Assembly: GCA_944393455.1 (NCBI GenBank) | Contig: CALYAH010000124.1 | Coordinates: 1-6,993, forward strand | From: an uncultured Clostridia bacterium | GTDB lineage: Bacteria > Bacillota > Clostridia > TANB77 > CAG-508 | Direction: 5' to 3' | DNA: 6,993 nucleotides | In this document: piece by piece, positions 1 through 5,373 of the stretch | Position numbering within the stretch: position 1 is the stretch's first letter | Layout of the letters: every line of letters starts with the position of its first letter | Position numbers and translations under genes: made by a program | Notes under the pieces: model-generated | Told to the model about the DNA's origin: nothing | The model's database searches: none | The model's input: only the letters and a program-made list of their open reading frames with translations

Positions 1-40
1 ATAACTTTTTTTTTTATTTCAAGTAAAACTAAAAATAAAA

Positions 41-176
41 TGATACAATAGGGACAGAGCAAATCTGTCTCATAATATTGTCAAAAAAAGTCGAAATTTA
101 ACACTGCTTCTTGTGAATCAATGTTACAAAATTCGACAAAAAAATGAGACAGATTTGCTCTGTCCCTATTGTATCA
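41..176. repeat. Palindromic element 1: 33-bp perfect inverted repeat with GGGACAGAGC core
   Basis: Positions 41-73 and 144-176 are exact reverse complements (33 of 33). The 70-nt centre is itself weakly self-complementary: GTCGAA (90-95) pairs with TTCGAC (132-137), and AACACTG (100-106) pairs with CAATGTT (119-125) with one mismatch, so the whole 136 bp can form one long imperfect hairpin. Alternatively each arm folds alone into GGGACAGA / loop GCAAA / TCTGTCTC, with one G-T wobble. The right arm overlaps the last two codons and the stop of the spoIIP-like gene. No transposase is present, so this looks like a non-autonomous MITE- or REP-pair-like repeat. Assignment to a mobile family is inference; the palindrome is seen directly. 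Confidence 0.9.
138..166 (-). terminator. Intrinsic terminator of the spoIIP-like gene, in the right arm of element 1
   Basis: On the minus strand GGGACAGA (166-159) pairs with TCTGTCTC (153-146) around the loop GCAAA, with one G-U pair, and is followed after one A by seven T (144-138). This is a canonical Rho-independent terminator. Its stem begins on the last base of the TAG stop codon (168-166), so there is no spacer between gene and terminator. Confidence 0.8.
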
Positions 177-1341
177 CTTCACTCATAACTTTAGCTAAAT
201 ATTTCATACTTGTTAAACACTGTTCTAAAGTATTTCCTGTTGCTCCTACTTCTATAATACTTGCATATTTACCTGTATGCTGATTATATCTAGAGTCCGT
301 AAGCAAAATTGATTTAAATAAGCCTGGGTACATTTCTTCTGCTTTTTCTTGAATTTTGATTGCAAATTTCAAGTTTTGGTTCCAGTTAGGATGCCAAAGT
401 CCTCCCCCATTTGTTCCTATTACAAACATTATTTGTGCTGCTTCTTCTGTATCTCCTATTTTTACAGTTGGAGCATAATCGCTTCTACTTCCTATTGCAT
501 CTCTATGCACATCCATTATTATATCTGCTGAGGTTGTTTGTAACATTTTTTCAACGGTTGCAAGTGAACGTGTGTAAGAGCCATTGTAAGCTGGGTAATC
601 ATGATAGTCTGTGTTATGTACTACATTATAACCATATTGTTTTAATTGATTTTCTAATTCTGTTCCTACTCTTGTTACTGTAAAATTTAAATCTGTCGTA
701 CGAAATGTCCCTGTTGGTGTATATGGGTATTTTTCGCTTGCTGTATAACTTTCGCAACTATGTGTATGAAACAACAATATATTTTTATTTTCTATCGTTA
801 TATCTGGTTTCAGCATCTCTTCTGTTAGTACATAATCTGTTTGATTTTTTATCTTGACTTTTCCATATTGAACATTACTGTTATCTGTTATTGGATTATT
901 AGTAATTACTTGTGTTTGTACTCCTGTTTTTACTTCCTCTATTGTTTCACTCTCTTTTTCCTTTTGCTCTTCTCCTTCTTGCTTAGCTTCTGCTATGGTT
1001 TGTGTTACCTCTATTTCATTTACTTCTTTTATAGAACTAATTTGTGTATCTAAAATAGCTTGTAAAAAACTCTTATCTTCTTTATGGTCATCTTCATCTG
1101 ATATATTTTTATACTCATCATTAACTGTTTCTATGCTTGGAAGTGTCTTGTCTAAACAGCCTAGCAAACTATTTTCTGATAACATTGACATTCCATTTTT
1201 TACTTCTTTTACTATTTTTTCTTCTTTCTTTGTATCTTTGCTAAAATATTTACTTAGAATAACAACAAAAATAATTGTTAGCATAATTCCAAAAAAATAT
1301 TTTAGAATATCTTTCATTCTAAATACAGTAACATTAAACAT
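166..1341 (-). CDS. spoIIP: SpoIIP-like stage II sporulation protein, peptidoglycan amidase/endopeptidase
   Basis: The 391-residue product looks like SpoIIP, the membrane-anchored cell-wall hydrolase that works with SpoIID and SpoIIM to thin septal peptidoglycan and drive engulfment of the forespore. Residues about 11-32 form one N-terminal membrane anchor. Residues about 35-160 are a low-complexity, Glu/Lys-rich linker. The catalytic domain spans about 185-391. It contains FHTHSCESYT (H192, H194, E197), MDVHRDA (H279) and IIEVGATGNT (E364), the His/Glu set expected of a zinc amidase of this family. The start at 1341 is supported by AAGGAG at 1348-1353, six bases upstream; the in-frame Met9 lacks such a site. 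A terminator upstream (1407-1435) makes it a separate unit. The last two codons and the TAG lie inside palindromic element 1, so the extreme C-terminus was probably set by that insertion. Function is by family resemblance. Confidence 0.9.
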   Translation of the reverse strand: MFNVTVFRMKDILKYFFGIMLTIIFVVILSKYFSKDTKKEEKIVKEVKNGMSMLSENSLLGCLDKTLPSIETVNDEYKNISDEDDHKEDKSFLQAILDTQISSIKEVNEIEVTQTIAEAKQEGEEQKEKESETIEEVKTGVQTQVITNNPITDNSNVQYGKVKIKNQTDYVLTEEMLKPDITIENKNILLFHTHSCESYTASEKYPYTPTGTFRTTDLNFTVTRVGTELENQLKQYGYNVVHNTDYHDYPAYNGSYTRSLATVEKMLQTTSADIIMDVHRDAIGSRSDYAPTVKIGDTEEAAQIMFVIGTNGGGLWHPNWNQNLKFAIKIQEKAEEMYPGLFKSILLTDSRYNQHTGKYASIIEVGATGNTLEQCLTSMKYLAKVMSEVIQ

Positions 1342-1376
1342 ATTTTTCTCCTTGTATCTTTAGTTTCTTATATCTA

Positions 1377-1404
1377 TATATATTCATCAAAAAGAAAAAT
1401 ATGC
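1377..1404 (-). promoter_or_regulatory. Possible sigma-E-type promoter for the spoIIP-like gene
   Basis: On the minus strand GCATATT (1404-1398) matches the mother-cell sigma-E -35 consensus known from Bacillus. Thirteen bases further is AATATATA (1384-1377), only about half matching the -10 consensus CATACAAT. Spacing fits, and spoIIP of Bacillus subtilis is a sigma-E gene. In DNA this AT-rich such matches arise by chance, and no sigma-A promoter is evident in this short gap. Confidence 0.3.
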
Positions 1405-1406
1405 AT

Positions 1407-1435
1407 AAAAAAATTCGATATTATTTATATCGAAT
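1407..1435 (-). terminator. Intrinsic terminator after the small membrane protein gene
   Basis: A perfect 9-bp stem, ATTCGATAT (1435-1427 on the minus strand) with ATATCGAAT (1421-1413), encloses the loop AAATA and is followed by six or seven T (1413-1407). It lies about 15 bases after the stop codon at 1451. The plus-strand side is also T-rich (1436-1449), so it could act in both directions. Confidence 0.85.
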
Positions 1436-1450
1436 CTTTTTCGTTTTTTA

Positions 1451-1789
1451 TTAAACTTTTTTCCAGAACCATTCTAAACTATTATCATAACTCTTTTTAC
1501 CATTAACTTTTGTCTCTATATCATCTACCCATAAATATGAGAAGAATGTAATTAATACAAATATAAAGTCAATTACAATACATCTTGATAATGTTGATAA
1601 TAGATATCTAAATTCTTCTGATAGTGTAGCTATTTGTGCTACATGTACAATTAATATAATTAAATATGCAAATAACATAATTGCACCGATATAACTTTTC
1701 TTTAACTCTTGTGACAAAAATATTAATAGTACAGTTACTGCTAACATTAATAGTAGTGTAAGTGGATTAGATATATCGAATATAAACAT
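1451..1789 (-). CDS. Small three-helix membrane protein of unknown function
   Basis: I do not recognise this 112-residue protein. Hydrophobicity suggests three membrane helices, at about residues 4-25 (PLTLLLMLAVTVLLIFL), 31-55 (YIGAIMLFAYLIILIVHVAQI) and 65-87 (RCIVIDFIFVLITFFSYLWV), with a short polar, Lys-rich C-terminal tail ending WFWKKV. The start is placed at the ATG at 1789 because GGAGGGG (1802-1796) lies six bases upstream. The in-frame ATG at 1804 is part of that ribosome-binding sequence and has no Shine-Dalgarno site of its own. The gene has its own promoter (1831-1859) and terminator (1407-1435), so it is a single-gene unit between the capsule operon and spoIIP. A tidy start signal, promoter and terminator argue that it is real. 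No domain or catalytic motif is visible. Confidence 0.75.
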   Translation of the reverse strand: MFIFDISNPLTLLLMLAVTVLLIFLSQELKKSYIGAIMLFAYLIILIVHVAQIATLSEEFRYLLSTLSRCIVIDFIFVLITFFSYLWVDDIETKVNGKKSYDNSLEWFWKKV

Positions 1790-1795
1790 TGCTTT

Positions 1796-1802
1796 CCCCT
1801 CC
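1796..1802 (-). promoter_or_regulatory. Ribosome binding site that decides the small gene's start
   Basis: The minus strand reads GGAGGGG, then AAAGCA, then ATG at 1789. The site overlaps the upstream in-frame ATG (1804-1802), which rules that codon out as the likely start. Confidence 0.75.
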
Positions 1803-1830
1803 ATTTTTCTCTTTCGTTTCTTATAAATCT

Positions 1831-1859
1831 ATAATAACATTAATTTCTTTTTTTATCAA
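1831..1859 (-). promoter_or_regulatory. Sigma-A promoter with extended -10 for the small membrane protein gene
   Basis: On the minus strand the -35 is TTGATA (1859-1854), the spacer is exactly 17 bases, and the -10 is TATTAT (1836-1831), preceded by TGT, an extended -10 element. Transcription would start near 1824, giving a leader of about 35 bases. The -35 overlaps the 14-bp inverted repeat AACATT-TT-AATGTT (1858-1871), a possible operator. Confidence 0.75.
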
Positions 1860-1868
1860 CATTTTAAT

Positions 1869-1900
1869 GTTACGTTTTCATTACATTTCTGTTACAATAT
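1869..1900. promoter_or_regulatory. Three 11-bp-phased TTAC repeats upstream of the promoter
   Basis: TTAC occurs at 1870, 1881 and 1892, exactly 11 bp apart, in units GTTACGTTTTC, ATTACATTTCT and GTTACAATATT. The array begins about 10 bp upstream of the -35. Eleven-base phased direct repeats are typical of OmpR/PhoB-family response-regulator sites, and the Bacillus PhoP box is also built of TTAACA-like repeats at this period. The identity of any regulator is inference. Confidence 0.45.
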
Positions 1901-1919
1901 TTTTTGTGTTTTTTGGGAA

Positions 1920-2046
1920 GAAGATGTTTTTTGGGACGGAGTAAAAAAACATCTTCGATAACAAAAGTCACCTAATAATTAATTTATGTAAAAAATTAGC
2001 AAAAAAGAAAAGAGATGTTTTTTTACTCCGTCCAAAAAAACATCTC
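1920..2046. repeat. Palindromic element 2: paired inverted hairpins with GGGACGGAGT loop
   Basis: Arms 1922-1954 and 2013-2045 are reverse complements at 32 of 33 positions. Each arm is also a hairpin. The left one pairs 1920-1932 with 1944-1956 (13 bp perfect) around the loop GGGACGGAGTA. The right one pairs 2012-2024 with 2034-2046 (13 bp perfect) around ACTCCGTCC, the complement of the same loop. The 58-nt centre is AT-rich without an ORF. Partial extra copies flank it: TGTTTTTTGGGA at 1907-1918 repeats 1925-1936, and AAAAAACATC recurs at 2047-2056. It starts about 16 bases after the glmM stop. It resembles a REP doublet or MITE; mobility is inference. Confidence 0.9.
2001..2046 (-). terminator. 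Probable terminator of the cps-glmM operon, in the right hairpin of element 2
   Basis: Read on the minus strand, the 13-bp stem GAGATGTTTTTTT / AAAAAAACATCTC (2046-2034 with 2024-2012, 9-nt loop) is followed at once by TTTTCTTTTTT (2011-2001). It begins 25 bases after the glmM stop. The stem is mostly A-T, so its strength is uncertain. Confidence 0.65.
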
Positions 2047-2071
2047 AAAAAACATCGCTTTCTTCAAAATT

Positions 2072-3436
2072 TTATTTTAACTTAGATTCAATTAAATCTG
2101 CCATTTCTCTTGCTTTTTTAGTAATATATTCTTGATCTTCTCCTTCTATCATAACTCTTACTAATGGTTCTGTTCCTGAAGGTCTAATTAATACTCTTCC
2201 ATTTCCAGCAAATTCTTTTTCTAGTTTTTCTATAGCTGACTTTATGTCTTCATCTTTTTCATAATCATATTTTTTATTTGAATTCACTTTAGCATTTATT
2301 AATACTTGTGGATATAATTTTATAATACTTGCTAATTCAGATGACTTTTTTCCTTCTTCTAAGATAGCTTTGATTAGCATTAGAGAAGTTAATATTCCAT
2401 CTCCTGTTGGATTATAGTCTAATAAAATAACATGACCTGATTGCTCTCCTCCTAGATTAAAACCATCTTTTAACATCTCTTCTAAAACATATCTATCTCC
2501 AACTTTTGTTTGTAATAATTCTAATCCGTTGTCTCTTGTATATTTGTTTAGTCCTAAATTACTCATAACAGTTGCAACAATAGTATCTTTATTTAATTTA
2601 CCCTTTTTTCTTAAATTTTGTGATATTATAGCTAATAATTTATCTCCATCTATCTCATTTCCATTTTCATCTACCGCTAAACATCTATCTCCATCACCAT
2701 CATAAGCCACTCCTAGACTTAATTTGTTTTCTACAACAAATTTCTTTAATCCTTCTAAATGAGTAGAACCACAATTATCATTAATATTAATTCCATCTGG
2801 CTTATTATTAATAATTTTATATTTAATTCCTAATGCTTTAAATACTTTTTCTGCAACAGCATAAGTTGCACCATTAGCAGTATCAAGACCTACTACAAAG
2901 TCTTCTCTATTGTATTTTGCTATTTCATCATCAAAGTTCTTTCTAAAGAAATATACATACTCATCTATTAAATCTAAACAATATTCTGATACTCCTATTT
3001 TGTCATTTACAGCTGTTAATTCTTCTAATTTTCCAGATTCCATAACTTCTTCAATTTCTTCTTCTAATGAATCTGGAATTTTCATTCCTTTATTACTAAA
3101 ATATTTAATTCCATTAAATTCATATGTATTATGTGATGCTGAAATTACAACACTAGCATCTGCGTTTAGCTTTCTTGTTAAATAAGCCACTGCTGGTGTT
3201 GGTATTACTCCTAATAATTTAACATTAGCTCCATAACTTAAGAATCCTGATACCATTGCACTTTCTATCAAAGTTCCAGATATACGTGTATCCCTTCCTA
3301 TTAAAATAGTTGGTGTATGATCTGTATGTTTTGATAGTACATATGCACCTGCTTTGGCCACTTTATATACTAACTCTGGTGTTAACTCCGTATTTGCAAT
3401 TCTTCGAATTCCATCTGTTCCAAAATATTTTCTCAT
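2072..3436 (-). CDS. glmM: Phosphoglucosamine mutase GlmM
   Basis: This 454-residue enzyme interconverts glucosamine-6-phosphate and glucosamine-1-phosphate in the cytoplasm, feeding UDP-GlcNAc for peptidoglycan and surface polysaccharides. Length is typical of GlmM. Landmarks are the N-terminus MRKYFGTDGIR, the active-site serine loop SASHN (S101), the metal loop DGDGDR (D246, D248, D250), the sugar-binding loop GGEQSGH (330-335) and the phosphate-binding loop RPSGTEP (418-424). These favour GlmM over phosphoglucomutase or phosphomannomutase. The start at 3436 is chosen because the family N-terminus begins there and AAAGGAAG (3451-3444) lies seven bases upstream; the in-frame ATG at 3496 would add 20 residues with no homologous look and no good ribosome site. 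Oddities: GIRR instead of the usual GIRG (R12), and SASHNTYEFNGIK where SASHNPxxDNGIK is common. It follows cpsB by 70 bases and is probably the last gene of that operon. Confidence 0.95.
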   Translation of the reverse strand: MRKYFGTDGIRRIANTELTPELVYKVAKAGAYVLSKHTDHTPTILIGRDTRISGTLIESAMVSGFLSYGANVKLLGVIPTPAVAYLTRKLNADASVVISASHNTYEFNGIKYFSNKGMKIPDSLEEEIEEVMESGKLEELTAVNDKIGVSEYCLDLIDEYVYFFRKNFDDEIAKYNREDFVVGLDTANGATYAVAEKVFKALGIKYKIINNKPDGININDNCGSTHLEGLKKFVVENKLSLGVAYDGDGDRCLAVDENGNEIDGDKLLAIISQNLRKKGKLNKDTIVATVMSNLGLNKYTRDNGLELLQTKVGDRYVLEEMLKDGFNLGGEQSGHVILLDYNPTGDGILTSLMLIKAILEEGKKSSELASIIKLYPQVLINAKVNSNKKYDYEKDEDIKSAIEKLEKEFAGNGRVLIRPSGTEPLVRVMIEGEDQEYITKKAREMADLIESKLK

Positions 3437-3443
3437 AATTTTA

Positions 3444-3451
3444 CTTCCTTT
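3444..3451 (-). promoter_or_regulatory. Ribosome binding site that fixes the glmM start
   Basis: AAAGGAAG on the minus strand lies seven bases upstream of the ATG at 3436, supporting this start over the upstream ATG at 3496. Confidence 0.75.
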
Positions 3452-3470
3452 CAGTATTTTAGGATTGCCC

Positions 3471-3490
3471 TTTATATCATTTGATATAAA
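3471..3490. repeat. 20-bp near-perfect palindrome between cpsB and glmM
   Basis: TTTATATCA (3471-3479) and TGATATAAA (3482-3490) are a perfect 9-bp inverted repeat separated by two T. It lies in the glmM leader, 35-54 bases upstream of the start. It could be an operator, an RNA-processing or stability hairpin, or, since the minus strand reads TGATATAAA, part of an extended -10 promoter without a recognisable -35. No U-tract follows, so it is not an obvious terminator. Confidence 0.5.
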
Positions 3491-3506
3491 AAGCATTCCA
3501 TTTATT

Positions 3507-4325
3507 TTATTTTGTTAAAAATTTTTTTATAACTTTTCCAAAAGAGTCACCTTTTGACATCATTAGTTTTTCTTTCCAGGTTAATTCAAACTCGTGTGGT
3601 TCTTCAATATCTATTCTTTTGTTATGTAAGACTAATCGTGGATTAGTAGTTGTTAATTCTTTTAACTTTTCTTCTCCTATTAATTCACTTAATTCTGATA
3701 AAATTTCTGGTATTTTAGGATAAACTGTATTTTGTCTATGCACATCTGATCCTAACATATGAATCATATTGTTTTCAAAAAATTTTTTTACAATAATTTT
3801 TGCCTTTTCTCCATATTGTCCTGCAATACTTCCATAATTAGCTTGCATTAGTACGCCTTTTTGTATTAAATCATATATTAGTTCTGGCTCTTTTTGTACA
3901 AAAGTATATCTTTCTGGATGGGCTAATATAGGAACTATTTTATATTGCATCATTTCATAAATAGAATCATATAAATTAAGTGGTTCTGCATTTAAAGGCA
4001 TTTCAAATAACACGTAACTAGTATCATTTATAGTTGAAGCCTTTCCTTCTTCTAGCAATTTTATCATATTTTCTGACATATAAATTTCATTTCCTAAATA
4101 CAACTCTACATCTATATTTTTTGCTTTTAAATTCTCATAAATAGCATTAACCCATACTTCTCTTTCTGGTGCATCTGTTTCATAATAACCTTCCATATAA
4201 TGTGATGTTGAGACAATTGCTTCAAATCCTACACTTTTTGCTTCTTTTATTAGGTTAAAGGTTTCTTCTATACTTCTTGCTCGATCGTCTATATTTGGTA
4301 ATATATGTGTATGTATGTCTATCAT
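3507..4325 (-). CDS. cpsB: CpsB/YwqE-type protein-tyrosine phosphatase (PHP family)
   Basis: This 272-residue metal-dependent phosphatase of the PHP superfamily should dephosphorylate the partner tyrosine kinase encoded just upstream, resetting capsule or exopolysaccharide synthesis. Visible metal and active-site motifs are DIHTHILP (H5, H7), DD at 13-14, STSHY (H42), E80 in GNEIY, FEMP (E108), AHPER (H136, R139) and GSDVHR (D194, H196), in the family order. Known relatives commonly read PGIDDGA where this protein has PNIDDRA. The last 30 residues are a Lys-rich extension ending KKFLTK beyond the usual core. The start at 4325 is backed by AAAAGGAG (4343-4336), ten bases upstream. The gap from cpsD is 25 bases, so the two genes are almost certainly cotranscribed. 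Polysaccharide regulation is inferred from family and context. Confidence 0.92.
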   Translation of the reverse strand: MIDIHTHILPNIDDRARSIEETFNLIKEAKSVGFEAIVSTSHYMEGYYETDAPEREVWVNAIYENLKAKNIDVELYLGNEIYMSENMIKLLEEGKASTINDTSYVLFEMPLNAEPLNLYDSIYEMMQYKIVPILAHPERYTFVQKEPELIYDLIQKGVLMQANYGSIAGQYGEKAKIIVKKFFENNMIHMLGSDVHRQNTVYPKIPEILSELSELIGEEKLKELTTTNPRLVLHNKRIDIEEPHEFELTWKEKLMMSKGDSFGKVIKKFLTK

Positions 4326-4350
4326 TTTAGTTTTACTCCTTTTGCTTCAT

Positions 4351-5373
4351 TTATTGTAATTTCTTTTTTTCTTGTTCTATATATTCATTAATTTGATTTA
4401 ATATGTCTGTTGTCTTTTCTAAAGAGATTTCCTCTTGATTTTCTACTTTTATTTCTTTGTTTAGCGCTTTTGGTAGTTCATCTGTTTCTACTTTATTTAC
4501 TTCTTCATAAGGCTCTGTTTTCACACTAACTGTGTCTGTTACACTTTCTATATTATCAGTATTTTTCTTTTCTTCTTCATTATTTCTATTTCTTGGTTCA
4601 ATCATGGATGCTGTTCTTTGATATATTTCTTTATTACTTTTATTCTTTCTCTTCGATATAGGTTTTGCTGTCATAGCTGTTGAACCATAATAATATGTTT
4701 GTTCGTATTTTTTGCTTGATACTTCTATTTTATTTACTACAACACCTGCGATTTTTCCACCAACATTTTTTATATTTTTAATTACTTTCTTTAAGTCTTC
4801 TTTTTTAGTCTGCTTACTTGCTGTAACAATTAAAGTAGAATCTACTAATCTAGTTAAAATCAAAGAATCTGTTACTAATTGGCTTGGTGTTCCGTCAATT
4901 ACTATTATATCATAAGACTCTTTTAATTTATTTAATAATTCTTCCATCTTAGGTGTTATTAATAATTCAGATGGATTTGGTGGTACATTTCCTGCAGAAA
5001 TTATACTTAAATTTTCAATATTTGTTTCTTGTACAAATTTTGATAGGTCTTCTGTTTCTACTTCGTTATAATCACTATCAATTCCAGATAGGTAATTAGA
5101 AAGTCCTGGTGTTGGAGATAACCCAAATATAGTATATTGTCTTCCTTTTCTCATGTCTGCATCTATTATTATTGTTTTTCTACCTGCTTGAGCAAAGGTT
5201 GCAGCTAAATTTGCAGAAATCCAACTTTTTCCTTCTCCTGGTAAAGTAGAAGTTATTAATATTGTCCTTAATTTTCCTTTAGTACTCATAAATTGGATAT
5301 TTGTTCTTAATGTTCTAAATATTTCTGAAATTGGAGATTTTGGATCTTGATAAACAATTAGTTCTTTTTTCAT
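4351..5373 (-). CDS. cpsD: CpsD/YwqD-type bacterial tyrosine kinase with long charged tail
   Basis: This 340-residue cytoplasmic BY-kinase autophosphorylates on tyrosines and, with the CpsC-type membrane activator, controls polysaccharide chain assembly and export. Residues 1-230 are the standard kinase: SEIFRTLRTNI (16-26), Walker A TSTLPGEGKS (41-50), Walker A' IIIDADMRK (68-76) and Walker B IIVIDGTP (156-163). A tyrosine cluster, Y223 and Y227-Y229 in KKYEQTYYYG, is the probable phosphoacceptor. The family normally ends soon after such a cluster, at about 230-250 residues. Here another 110 residues follow: a basic stretch (238-255, rich in K/R) with Y251, then an acidic, Glu-rich, probably disordered region with Y289, and a predicted helix at 318-340 ending EQEKKKLQ. 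The ATG shares one base with the cpsC stop (TAATG), and AGGAGG (5388-5383) sits nine bases upstream, implying translational coupling. Confidence 0.92.
   Translation of the reverse strand: MKKELIVYQDPKSPISEIFRTLRTNIQFMSTKGKLRTILITSTLPGEGKSWISANLAATFAQAGRKTIIIDADMRKGRQYTIFGLSPTPGLSNYLSGIDSDYNEVETEDLSKFVQETNIENLSIISAGNVPPNPSELLITPKMEELLNKLKESYDIIVIDGTPSQLVTDSLILTRLVDSTLIVTASKQTKKEDLKKVIKNIKNVGGKIAGVVVNKIEVSSKKYEQTYYYGSTAMTAKPISKRKNKSNKEIYQRTASMIEPRNRNNEEEKKNTDNIESVTDTVSVKTEPYEEVNKVETDELPKALNKEIKVENQEEISLEKTTDILNQINEYIEQEKKKLQ

Noticed and set aside
349..1363. Four overlapping plus-strand open frames of 60-122 codons opposite spoIIP
   Set aside because: They are antisense shadows of the spoIIP-like gene: Leu/Phe/Tyr/Ser-rich from reading AT-rich codons backwards, with no recognisable domain.
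1955..2012. Promoter-like TTGCTA and TTATTA in the centre of element 2
   Set aside because: Poor matches with an 18-base spacer in very AT-rich DNA, while a much better promoter exists at 1831-1859.
41..2046. CRISPR array or terminal inverted repeats of one large transposon
   Set aside because: Only two palindromes 1.7 kb apart, each internally paired and with different arms outside the core; no regular spacers, cas genes or transposase.
2910..3185. Plus-strand open frame of 91 codons inside glmM
   Set aside because: It lies entirely antisense to a strongly conserved part of GlmM and its Ser-rich product has no family resemblance.
3437..3496. Upstream in-frame ATG giving GlmM 20 extra residues
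   Set aside because: The extension spans the palindrome in the leader, lacks a good ribosome site, and the conserved GlmM N-terminus begins at 3436.
4712..4915. Plus-strand open frame of 67 codons inside cpsD
   Set aside because: It is antisense to the kinase Walker B region and resembles no known protein.
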